64,000 nucleotides of DNA, taken from contig JAKUTK010000008.1 in NCBI GenBank assembly GCA_022448005.1, forward strand, positions 56,196-120,195. Direction: 5' to 3'. Below, one piece after another: positions 26,020-33,451 of the stretch (position 1 is its first letter; each line of letters starts with the position of its first letter). The DNA comes from Pseudomonas sp. (GTDB lineage Bacteria > Pseudomonadota > Gammaproteobacteria > Pseudomonadales > Pseudomonadaceae). A program made the translations under genes and the position numbers. The notes beneath the pieces are model-generated. The model ran no database searches. It saw only the letters and a list, made by a program, of their open reading frames with translations, and was not told the origin of the DNA.

Positions 26020-26658
26020 ATGAGTAGCTTACGGACAGCAGTACCCGTGATTGTGATGACCACCTTTCTGGCCGGCTGCGCAGGGGTGCAGAAACAAGAT
26101 TGGCCCAGCTGCGCGGCTGTTGGCGGCGTAACCGGCGCCGCGTTGGGCGCGATAGAAAGCAGCACCTACACAGGCTATGGCGCATTGATTGGTGGCGGCA
26201 TGGCTGCAGCCTACTGCTGGGCCAATGGCACCGAGCAGGAGACTGTCGCCATGGTTGAAACGGTTGAGCCTGCACCGATGGCTGAGCCGGAGCCCGAGCC
26301 TGTGATGGAGGCCGTACGGGTTGAGCTGGACGTAAAATTCGACTTCGACAAAGCCACCATCCGTCAGGACGCATACGACGACATCGAAGTGCTTGCTGAC
26401 TTCATGAAGCAGTACGACCAGACCTCGACGACTGTAGAGGGTCACACCGATTCCATCGGTACTGACGCTTATAACCAACGTCTGTCCATGCAGCGTGCCG
26501 AGTCCGTTCGTGATGCACTGGTAAACCGCTACGGTGTTGAAGCCAACCGTCTTGAAGCGGTGGGCTATGGTGAGTCGCGTCCGGTCGCGGATAACTCGAC
26601 CGAGCTGGGCCGCGCCATTAACCGTCGCGTTGAGGCGTCGGTCGAAGCGCGTCCGTAA
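26020..26658 (+). CDS. OmpA-family lipoprotein with glycine-rich N-terminal region
   Basis: A 212-residue lipoprotein: signal peptide with lipobox FLAGC (Cys20), then a Gly/Ala-rich segment (GGVTGAALGAIE, GYGALIGGGMAAAY) like a glycine zipper, a Pro/Glu spacer (EPEPEPVM) and a C-terminal OmpA domain from about 105. The peptidoglycan-binding signature is present: FDFDKATI, VEGHTDSIGTDAYNQRLSMQRAESV with the conserved Asp and Arg, and GRAINRRVE. It should anchor the outer membrane to peptidoglycan. ATG at 26020 follows a strong taggagg. A bidirectional terminator comes after it. Confidence 0.9.
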   Translation: MSSLRTAVPVIVMTTFLAGCAGVQKQDWPSCAAVGGVTGAALGAIESSTYTGYGALIGGGMAAAYCWANGTEQETVAMVETVEPAPMAEPEPEPVMEAVRVELDVKFDFDKATIRQDAYDDIEVLADFMKQYDQTSTTVEGHTDSIGTDAYNQRLSMQRAESVRDALVNRYGVEANRLEAVGYGESRPVADNSTELGRAINRRVEASVEARP

Positions 26659-26670
26659 CGCAGGCTCTGT

Positions 26671-26702
26671 AAAAAAACCGGGTTGTATGACCCGGTTTTT
26701 TT
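26671..26702. terminator. Bidirectional terminator after the OmpA-like gene
   Basis: A perfect stem (aaaaaaaccgggt ... acccggttttttt, with short loop tgtatg) has A and T runs on either side. It lies 13 bases after the OmpA-like stop and 17 bases before the convergent CopD-family stop. Confidence 0.94.
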
Positions 26703-26718
26703 GTTTCAATTGGCCGCC

Positions 26719-27183
26719 TCAGAACAAGGGGCGCGCGCTTGCCAGCGCGACCACAGCCAGACCCAGCAGTAGATTAATGCCGACAAGCTTGCGGATCTGG
26801 CCCAATGCAGCGCCACCTTCCGGCCAGTTCTGCGCAGTGATCGCGCGCTTGAGTTGGGGCAGCTGCAGCAGCTGTATGCGCAAGAACAGGGCGAGCATCA
26901 CCAGGAACATCCCGGCCATAATGTGGACGTAGCGGGGCGCAGCCTCCAGCCCGTCGAAGCGCATGTGCCACATACCGATACCACTTATCGGAAGCACCAG
27001 CACTGTAACCCAGACCCATCGAAAGAAGCGGCGAAACACTTCGGCCCAAAGCTTCAGCCGTTCCGGTGCCTGTAGTGCGGAAACAGCCGCTGGGCGCAGG
27101 ACCATCCAAGCGAAGAACATGCCTCCCACCCAGATCACTGCGGCCAGTACATGTAGTGAATAGAGCGCGGCGAATGCGGTCAT
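26719..27183 (-). CDS. CopD-family integral membrane protein
   Basis: A 154-residue protein with four predicted membrane helices. The first (FAALYSLHVLAAVIWVGGMFFAWMVL) has a His and a Trp-x-Gly motif typical of the CopD/DUF2269 group, and another conserved His pattern appears in IGMWHMRFDG. Such proteins are linked to copper handling or haem-type ligands, but no partner gene (copC) lies nearby, so the role is open. The start is ATG 27183; it is divergent from dinG with the dinG LexA box between them. Confidence 0.75.
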   Translation of the reverse strand: MTAFAALYSLHVLAAVIWVGGMFFAWMVLRPAAVSALQAPERLKLWAEVFRRFFRWVWVTVLVLPISGIGMWHMRFDGLEAAPRYVHIMAGMFLVMLALFLRIQLLQLPQLKRAITAQNWPEGGAALGQIRKLVGINLLLGLAVVALASARPLF

Positions 27184-27241
27184 GGGAAATCTCCGGTGGC
27201 GGTTGAGGAAACGCGCGTTATCATAGCCACCCTCCAGAAAT

Positions 27242-27259
27242 ACTGAAAATATATACAGC
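27242..27259 (+). promoter_or_regulatory. LexA (SOS) box upstream of dinG
   Basis: The sequence TACTGAAAATATATACAG has the CTG-N10-CAG core with an AT-rich alternating centre, one of the best possible matches to the E. coli consensus (differing mainly at one or two central positions). It lies 11 bases ahead of the dinG ATG. dinG is LexA-controlled in E. coli, which supports the call. Confidence 0.92.
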
Positions 27260-27269
27260 CTCCGCGCCC

Positions 27270-29414
27270 ATGCTCAGCACTGAACTCAAGTCCCAGATCC
27301 AGGGCGCCTACTCCCAGTTTCTCGAAGCCAAGGGCCTTAAGCCCCGTTATGGCCAGCGTCTGATGATCGCCGAAGTGGCGAAAGTGCTCGGCGCGATCAA
27401 GGCCGACGATGAGGGGCGGCGCGATGGGGAACCCGCCGTCGTCGCGGTCGAGGCCGGAACTGGCACCGGCAAGACGGTCGCCTATAGCCTGGCTGCCATT
27501 CCGACGGCCAAAGCGGCTGGCAAGCGTTTGGTGATCGCAACGGCTACGGTCGCGTTGCAAGAACAGATCGTGCACAAGGATCTGCCGGATCTGATGCGCA
27601 ACAGCGGCCTGAGCTTTTCTTTTGCTCTGGCCAAGGGACGCGGTCGTTATCTTTGCCTGTCCAAACTCGACGCACTGCTGCAGGAAGGGCAGGCGCAGAG
27701 CGCAACCGCTCAATTGTTCGAAGAAGAGGGCTTTCGCATCGATGTGGACGAGCGGAGCGAAAAACTCTTCGGAAGCATGATCGAGAAGCTCGCAGGCAAC
27801 CGCTGGGATGGTGATCGCGACAGTTGGCCTGAAGAGCTGGCTGATCCCGACTGGGCGCGCCTGACCACGGATCACAGTCAATGCACCGGGCGCCACTGCC
27901 CCAACTTTCAGCAGTGCGCCTTCTACAAAGCGCGCGAAGGCATGACCAAGGTTGACGTCATCGTCACCAATCATGACATGGTGCTCGCAGACCTCGCGTT
28001 GGGTGGTGGGGCGGTGCTGCCCGATCCGCGCGACACACTCTATGTCTTTGACGAAGGCCATCATCTGCCGGACAAGGCGATTGGGCATTTCGCTCATTTC
28101 ACCCGCCTGCGTTCTACCGCCGAATGGCTTGCCCAGGTCGAAAAGAACCTGACCAAGCTGCTCGCCCAGCATCCGCTGCCGGGCGATCTCGGCCGGCTGA
28201 TCGAGGCGGTTCCTGAAATCGCCCGAGACCTTCGTAGCCAACAGCAATTCATGTTCAGTGCCTGCGAACAGCTGGCTGACTTCCGAGCCGGGGAAGACAT
28301 GGAGGGCCGCGAGCGGCCTCGTCATCGGTTCGTGGGTGGTGTGGTTCCAGAGCATTTGATCGAGCTGGGTAACGAGCTGAAAAAGGGCTTCGCCAAGTTG
28401 AACGATCTGTTCACCCGTCTGACCGAGTTGCTCAAAGAGGCGATGGATGGCGAAACGGGTGTGGGCATCGCCAGCCATCAGGCCGAGGAGTGGTATCCAT
28501 TATTCGGCAGTCTGCTCACTCGGGCCCAGGGCAACTGGGAGCTGTGGACGGCCTTCACCGTCGACGATCCAGAAGACAGCCCACCCATGGCGCGCTGGCT
28601 GACACTGGCCGATGGTGGCGCTCTGTTCGATATCGAAGTCAACGCCAGTCCGATCCTGGCGGCCGAGACGTTGCGCCGCAATCTGTGGAATGTCTGCTAC
28701 GGCGCGCTGGTAACTTCGGCCACGCTCACCGCACTGAACAGTTTCGATCGCTACCGCATGCGTGCCGGGTTGCCACGTTGTGCTGTTACGGCGGTGGTGC
28801 CGAGCCCGTTCCATCATGCCGACGCTGGCGTACTGAGAGTGCCCGATCTCAAGGCCGACCCGCGGGATGCCGCTGCACACACGGCGGCGATCGTGCGGGA
28901 TCTGCCGCAGCTGGTAGAAGCTTCACGCGGTACGCTGGTACTTTTTTCGTCGCGCAAACAGATGCAGGACGTTTTCGACGGGCTGGAGCGGGACTGGCGA
29001 CGGCGGGTACTCATTCAGGGCAATCTGTCCAAGCAGGAGACCCTTAACAAGCACAAGGCGCGCGTGGACGATGGCGAGAAGAGCGTGCTCTTCGGGCTCG
29101 CCAGCTTTGCAGAGGGCGTCGACCTCCCAGGTGCGTATTGCGAACACGTGGTGATTGCCAAGATTCCGTTTGCTGTACCCGATGACCCGGTCGAAGCAGC
29201 GTTGGCCGAGTGGATCGAGGCGCGAGGCGGTAATCCCTTCATGGAAATCGCCGTACCTGATGCCTCCTTGCGCCTCGTACAGGCGTGCGGAAGGCTGCTA
29301 CGTACTGAGGAGGACCGCGGCACGATCACGCTGCTGGATCGCCGGGTCGTCACGCAGCGCTACGGAAAGGCCATCCTCAATGCGTTGCCGCCGTTCCGCC
29401 GTGAGATCGGCTAG
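27270..29414 (+). CDS. dinG: ATP-dependent DNA helicase DinG
   Basis: A 714-residue XPD-like superfamily 2 helicase. Walker A is EAGTGTGKT at 61-69; four cysteines of the 4Fe-4S cluster appear in GRGRYLCLSKL and CTGRHCPNFQQCAFYKAR; the DEAH-type box is DEGH in YVFDEGHHL. C-terminal motifs include LVLFSSRKQM, GLASFAEGVDLPG and QACGRLLRTEEDRG. No N-terminal exonuclease domain is fused. It unwinds 5'-tailed DNA and R-loops and acts in the SOS response. ATG at 27270 directly follows a LexA box. Confidence 0.95.
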   Translation: MLSTELKSQIQGAYSQFLEAKGLKPRYGQRLMIAEVAKVLGAIKADDEGRRDGEPAVVAVEAGTGTGKTVAYSLAAIPTAKAAGKRLVIATATVALQEQIVHKDLPDLMRNSGLSFSFALAKGRGRYLCLSKLDALLQEGQAQSATAQLFEEEGFRIDVDERSEKLFGSMIEKLAGNRWDGDRDSWPEELADPDWARLTTDHSQCTGRHCPNFQQCAFYKAREGMTKVDVIVTNHDMVLADLALGGGAVLPDPRDTLYVFDEGHHLPDKAIGHFAHFTRLRSTAEWLAQVEKNLTKLLAQHPLPGDLGRLIEAVPEIARDLRSQQQFMFSACEQLADFRAGEDMEGRERPRHRFVGGVVPEHLIELGNELKKGFAKLNDLFTRLTELLKEAMDGETGVGIASHQAEEWYPLFGSLLTRAQGNWELWTAFTVDDPEDSPPMARWLTLADGGALFDIEVNASPILAAETLRRNLWNVCYGALVTSATLTALNSFDRYRMRAGLPRCAVTAVVPSPFHHADAGVLRVPDLKADPRDAAAHTAAIVRDLPQLVEASRGTLVLFSSRKQMQDVFDGLERDWRRRVLIQGNLSKQETLNKHKARVDDGEKSVLFGLASFAEGVDLPGAYCEHVVIAKIPFAVPDDPVEAALAEWIEARGGNPFMEIAVPDASLRLVQACGRLLRTEEDRGTITLLDRRVVTQRYGKAILNALPPFRREIG

Positions 29415-29555
29415 CGCCTTCGTGGCCGACCAGTGGGCGGCATACAGAGCTATTCAGGTGGATGATTGTCTCTTCGGTGGGCGCGAATCTGTTTGCCAGA
29501 TTCGGTGGGACTGGAACAATGCGCTGAACCCATCAGCGCGGTAAGGAGCACAAGC

Positions 29556-30704
29556 GTGCAGATTCAAGGGTATTTCGACCTTCGTTTCGAGGCGGTCAGG
29601 GACGCATTCAGCGAGCTTTTCGTGCAGACCCAGCAGCGTGGCGCCGCGGTTTGTGTAAAGGTTGGTGGCGAAACCGTCGTCGATCTGTGGGCCGGCGTTG
29701 CAGATAATGCCGGTGAACAGGCCTGGCAGAGCGACACCCTGGTCAATCTGTTTTCCTGCACCAAGACGTTCACCGCGGTGGCTGCCCTGCAGTTAGTCGC
29801 GGAGGGCAAGCTGCAGCTGGATGAGCCGGTTGCCCGTGTGTGGCCGGAATTTGGTGTCAACGGCAAACAGGTCATCACGCTACGGCAACTGCTCAGCCAC
29901 CAGGCCGGGCTGCCGGCGGTTCGCCAGCCACTTCCGCCCGAAGCTCTGTACGACTGGGAGGCGATGACTGCGGCGCTCGCAGCCGAGACACCCTGGTGGA
30001 CGCCCGGTGAAGGTCACGGCTATGCCGCAATCACCTATGGTTGGTTGCTAGGTGAACTGATCCGTCGCGCCGACGGCCGTGAGCCGGGTGAAGCGATAGT
30101 TGCGCGCACCGCTCGGCCTTTGGGACTCGATTTCCATATTGGTCTGGCCGATAGCGAGTTTGACCGAGTCGGCTATCTGACGCGGGAGAAAAACAATCTT
30201 GGCGATGCGGCGGCCCAGCGGGTAATTAGAGCGTTGATGACTGACCCGCAATCACTCACGGCTCTCGCCTTTACCAATCCACCGTCGATCATGAACAGCG
30301 CGAATAAGCCGGAGTGGCGTCGAATGGCACAGCCGGCTGCCAACGGGCATGGTAATGCGCGTTCATTGGCGGGCTTTTATGACGGCCTGTTGCGTGGGGA
30401 GCTGCTTGATTACCAGCTGCTGGACGAGATGACGCGAGAACACTGCATCGGTGAGGATCGCACGCTGCTCACCCGGACTCGTTTTGCACTGGGCTGCTGG
30501 CTTGACCAGCCGGACGTTGAGAATGCCACTTTCGGTATGGGGCCGGGCGCCTTCGGCCACCCGGGCGCCGGCGGTTGCATCGGTTTCGCCGATCCTCAGC
30601 GCGACGTAGCCTTCGGCTTTGTCACCAACACGATGGGGCCTTACGTCCTGATGGATCCACGCGCGCAATCTCTGGCACGTGTAGTCAAGGCATGTATCGG
30701 TTGA
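29556..30704 (+). CDS. Serine hydrolase of the beta-lactamase/EstB family
   Basis: A 382-residue serine hydrolase with the class C beta-lactamase fold. The nucleophile motif S-x-x-K is SCTK at 67-70; the Tyr motif is probably YAAITYG at about 180; the third motif lies near GHPGAGGCIGFADP. No signal peptide is visible, so it is probably a cytoplasmic esterase like EstB or a carboxylesterase of family VIII, not a true beta-lactamase. The start is GTG 29556 (MQIQGY), preceded by taaggagc; the longer frame to 29466 runs through non-family sequence. Confidence 0.85.
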   Translation: MQIQGYFDLRFEAVRDAFSELFVQTQQRGAAVCVKVGGETVVDLWAGVADNAGEQAWQSDTLVNLFSCTKTFTAVAALQLVAEGKLQLDEPVARVWPEFGVNGKQVITLRQLLSHQAGLPAVRQPLPPEALYDWEAMTAALAAETPWWTPGEGHGYAAITYGWLLGELIRRADGREPGEAIVARTARPLGLDFHIGLADSEFDRVGYLTREKNNLGDAAAQRVIRALMTDPQSLTALAFTNPPSIMNSANKPEWRRMAQPAANGHGNARSLAGFYDGLLRGELLDYQLLDEMTREHCIGEDRTLLTRTRFALGCWLDQPDVENATFGMGPGAFGHPGAGGCIGFADPQRDVAFGFVTNTMGPYVLMDPRAQSLARVVKACIG

Positions 30705-30840
30705 ACCACTCGTCTGTTTGGCTGGGCAAGACTTTGCAGAACAAGGACCTGCGTCCACAATTTGAGTCAAAGCCTTGCTTAAGCTGCGTGTTCAACCCAC
30801 GCGGTTTGTTTTCGCAACCCTCTTCCACGGAAATTGGCTC

Positions 30841-31470
30841 ATGAACCTGCTGAAAAGCGCCTCCCTTGTACTCTGTGTGGTCATTGCCGGCTGCAGCTCC
30901 AACGACGACAAGCCGGTGGAGGTGGTTGCTGCGCCGAGTCCTGTGATTGACGCTGCTTGGTTGGATGGGTACGAGCCGCGCCTTCGCGATGCGTTGAAGG
31001 ACAGTCATTTCGAGCTTGAGCGCCGCGAGGGCGTGTTAGTGGTCACTGCACCCGTCGATGGCTCCTTCAATCCCGACCGCCCCGGCATGCTGCTGCCTGT
31101 AACGCTTGGCCCGCTCAGTCGGGTGGCGAAGCTGGTGGAAGGCGACGAGAAGACTGCTGTGGTCGTGCTTGGTCATGCTGACAGCACCGGGCCAATCGAT
31201 GTCAATCGGGACATCAGCCGCCAGCGTGCTGGTGCCGTCGCCGCGATTTTCCGGCTCAGTGGCTTGAAGCACGATCGGCTGCGCATTCGCGGGCTGGGTT
31301 CGGATATGCCGCGAGCCTCTAACGAGAAGGAAGAAGGGCGCGCCTTGAACCGACGTGTCGAGATGGTCTTGGCTCCGCAGCCCACCTTGTTGTCACTGAT
31401 TACCCAGTACAGCGAGGCGCCCGCCAAGCCGACCCAGGTCGCTGCCGCAGAAGTAAGCAAAGCCAAATAA
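30841..31470 (+). CDS. OmpA-family lipoprotein (second copy)
   Basis: A 209-residue lipoprotein: signal peptide with lipobox VIAGC (Cys18) and a short C-terminal OmpA domain from about 70. The peptidoglycan-binding pattern is VVLGHADSTGPIDVNRDISRQRAGAV followed by GRALNRRVEM. It is not a close copy of the other OmpA-like protein at 26020: it lacks the glycine-rich region. The ATG at 30841 fits the signal peptide; the frame extends upstream to 30775 without support. It sits ahead of pdxH in the same direction. Confidence 0.85.
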   Translation: MNLLKSASLVLCVVIAGCSSNDDKPVEVVAAPSPVIDAAWLDGYEPRLRDALKDSHFELERREGVLVVTAPVDGSFNPDRPGMLLPVTLGPLSRVAKLVEGDEKTAVVVLGHADSTGPIDVNRDISRQRAGAVAAIFRLSGLKHDRLRIRGLGSDMPRASNEKEEGRALNRRVEMVLAPQPTLLSLITQYSEAPAKPTQVAAAEVSKAK

Positions 31471-31588
31471 CACGGGCGCCCTTGTCATCGACGGGCTGCC
31501 CGCTCGGCCTACTTTTGCGTTGAATCAAGCGGGGTAAGGCGTAGAGCCGGTAAGCTTTGGCTTCAACTGTCTTCCAGGAAACACAGCG

Positions 31589-32236
31589 ATGACCCAATCC
31601 TTGGCCGATATGCGCCGCGATTACACGCGTGACGGACTCAGTGAAGCGAACGCGCCGGAAGAGCCGTTCGGACTCTTTCGGCAGTGGTTTCAGGATGCGG
31701 TGCAAACCGAGCAGCCGCCAGTCGAGCCGAATGCCATGACTTTGGCTACGGTAGACGCCGAGGGTCGCCCTCATTGCCGAGTGCTTCTGCTCAAAGCATT
31801 GGATGAACGTGGCTTCACCTTTTTCAGCAACTATGACAGTGCCAAGGCCGAGCAGTTGGAGGCATGTCCGTTCGCAGCGATGACCTTCTTCTGGCCCAGC
31901 CTGGAGCGCCAGGTACGTATCGAGGGGCGGGTCGAGAAGGTCAGCGCTGCCGAGTCCGATGCTTATTACCAGGTGCGCCCATTGGGTAGTCGCCTTGGCG
32001 CTTGGGCTTCACCCCAAAGCCACGTAATCCGCGATCGCGCCGAGCTGGAACGGCTTCTCGCCGAGACGGAGCAGCGCTTTCTAGACCAGGCCCCGCATTG
32101 CCCGCCTCATTGGGGCGGCTACCGTTTGCTGCCGGAACGAGTGGAGTTCTGGCAGGGACGTCCCAGCCGTCTGCATGACCGGCTCAACTATCGACGCCTT
32201 GCCAGCAACTGGCAGCGCGAACGTCTGGCGCCCTGA
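31589..32236 (+). CDS. pdxH: Pyridoxamine 5'-phosphate oxidase PdxH
   Basis: A 215-residue FMN enzyme, full length for PdxH. Motifs seen include [12 protein letters not shown] near the N-terminus, the FMN-binding [46 protein letters not shown] and the C-terminal signature [24 protein letters not shown]. It oxidises pyridoxine and pyridoxamine phosphates to PLP, the active vitamin B6. ATG at 31589 follows ccaggaaa. A terminator follows at 32258. Confidence 0.95.
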   Translation: MTQSLADMRRDYTRDGLSEANAPEEPFGLFRQWFQDAVQTEQPPVEPNAMTLATVDAEGRPHCRVLLLKALDERGFTFFSNYDSAKAEQLEACPFAAMTFFWPSLERQVRIEGRVEKVSAAESDAYYQVRPLGSRLGAWASPQSHVIRDRAELERLLAETEQRFLDQAPHCPPHWGGYRLLPERVEFWQGRPSRLHDRLNYRRLASNWQRERLAP

Positions 32237-32257
32237 GCCGCGGGATCAGCTTGGATC

Positions 32258-32282
32258 AGAGGCCCGCTGCGGCCTCTTTTAA
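32258..32282 (+). terminator. Terminator of pdxH
   Basis: A 7-bp stem (agaggcc / ggcctct) with a 6-base loop is followed by ttttaattt. It lies 21 bases after the pdxH stop, just before the stop of the convergent small gene. Confidence 0.8.
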
Positions 32283-32284
32283 TT

Positions 32285-32521
32285 TCAGCGATCGTTGTAG
32301 CGTGCCAATTCGCTTTCCAGCCAGGCTTGCAAATCCTTGCGTTTGACGCGGGCATCTTTAGCCGCTGAAAGGCGCTGCAAGACCCACGCTCGCTTCTGCG
32401 GGTCGTCTCCTGCCAACGATAGCGCCAGGTCCCGATCCGCCCAGCGTCTGAATCGGATGAACAGCCAGGCATGGAAAATCAGCCCGGCCAGCGTAACGAT
32501 GGTGATGATGAAGTAGTCCAT
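32285..32521 (-). CDS. Small membrane protein of unknown function
   Basis: A 78-residue protein with a single N-terminal hydrophobic helix (IITIVTLAGLIFHAWLFI, about residues 5-22) and a positively charged, helical C-terminus (FRRWADRD, QLSAAKDARVKRKDLQAWLESEL). The ATG at 32521 is preceded by gagacta. I recognise it as a recurring Pseudomonas-type small protein but not a function. The charged tail suggests it faces the cytoplasm. Confidence 0.65.
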   Translation of the reverse strand: MDYFIITIVTLAGLIFHAWLFIRFRRWADRDLALSLAGDDPQKRAWVLQRLSAAKDARVKRKDLQAWLESELARYNDR

Positions 32522-32699
32522 GGGTAGTCTCTGGCAACAGCTTGAGCGAGCGCTCTACATGCGGGGCGGGATCGCCTCGGGTAAAGTACGGTCCTAGTTG
32601 AATGAATGCTGAGTCAGGTCGGGGCGGTTGCCAAGTGTTTCATCGCCGCACCGACTGACCATGCGGTCGGGGCCAATCTCGTTTCCCAGGAGAGTACCA

Positions 32700-33161
32700 A
32701 TGCGCAACTCCATTTTTGTTGCTTCGTTCACGGCCGTGGCGCTTGCCGTCGGCGGTTGTACTTCCAACCTTACCGGGGATAGCTATTCCCGCGACGAGGC
32801 GCGAACTGTCCAGACGGTACGTTATGGCACGATCGAGTCACTGCGCCCGGTCAAGCTCGAAGGGACCAAGACCCCGATCGGTACCGGCGCAGGCGCTGTG
32901 GTCGGTGGTATCGCTGGCAGCGGGGTTGGCGGCGGTCGGGGCAGTGCCGTGGCGGCGGTGATCGGTGCGCTGGCCGGCGGTATGCTCGGTTCAGCAGCGG
33001 AGGAGGGCATCACCCGGGCTCAGGGCGTTGAAATCACGGTGCGTGAGGACGACGGCAACATGCGCGCCTATGTTCAGGAAGTCGAGCCCAATCAGGTGTT
33101 TCGTGTCGGTCAACGCGTACGCATCATGACGGTTAATGGCACCAGCCGTATCGCACCCTGA
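32700..33161 (+). CDS. SlyB-like glycine-zipper lipoprotein
   Basis: A 153-residue outer-membrane lipoprotein: signal peptide ending in the lipobox LAVGGC (Cys20), then a Gly-rich segment at about 60-100 (GTGAGAVVGGIAGSGVGGGRGSA, GALAGGMLGSAAEEG) typical of the glycine-zipper 2TM domain, then a C-terminal beta-type domain with GVEITVREDDGNMRAYVQEVEPNQVF. It resembles the SlyB/Pcp family, which stabilises the envelope under Mg2+ or acid stress. ATG at 32700 follows caggagagt; the frame to 32628 is not family-like. Confidence 0.85.
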   Translation: MRNSIFVASFTAVALAVGGCTSNLTGDSYSRDEARTVQTVRYGTIESLRPVKLEGTKTPIGTGAGAVVGGIAGSGVGGGRGSAVAAVIGALAGGMLGSAAEEGITRAQGVEITVREDDGNMRAYVQEVEPNQVFRVGQRVRIMTVNGTSRIAP

Positions 33162-33262
33162 TAGCGTTCGTTTCGGCCGGGGACGTTTAGCAACGGGCTG
33201 TCGCGAGCGTCAATCAAATGCGATGAATCGCAGGCGATTTTTCCACGCGGGTTGGGAGACAG

Positions 33263-33316
33263 GGCGCAGCCTGAATGCCGGCTGACACGGTGTTCAGGCC
33301 GCGCCTTTTGTTTTTC
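33263..33316 (+). terminator. Terminator after the glycine-zipper lipoprotein gene
   Basis: The arms ggcgcagcctgaa and ttcaggccgcgcc form a long stem with one bulge and are followed by ttttgttttt. A smaller hairpin with T run (33226-33242) lies just before it, so termination may be double. Confidence 0.75.
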
Positions 33317-33331
33317 GAAATACTTGAATCC

Positions 33332-33360
33332 ATGACGTTGCCACGGTCGGTATGGATAAT
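33332..33360 (+). promoter_or_regulatory. Candidate promoter of the mrp operon
   Basis: ATGACG at 33332 and GATAAT at 33355 are 17 bases apart, a normal sigma-70 spacing. Each matches its consensus hexamer at four or five positions. It lies 92 bases before the mrpA start, after the preceding terminator. The call rests on sequence only. Confidence 0.35.
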
Positions 33361-33451
33361 CGGCGCACACCGCCATGCCCCTTCGGGCTGCGAAAGGGCC
33401 GACCAAGGGATATAACTGCCGTGCGCAAGCATGGCTTAAGGGGTTTTACTC

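Noticed and set aside
27180..28478. A 432-residue minus-strand ORF
   Set aside because: Antisense to dinG and overlapping its LexA box; no family features.
29556..30704. Antibiotic-resistance beta-lactamase
   Set aside because: It has the SxxK motif but no signal peptide, and the layout is that of family VIII esterases.
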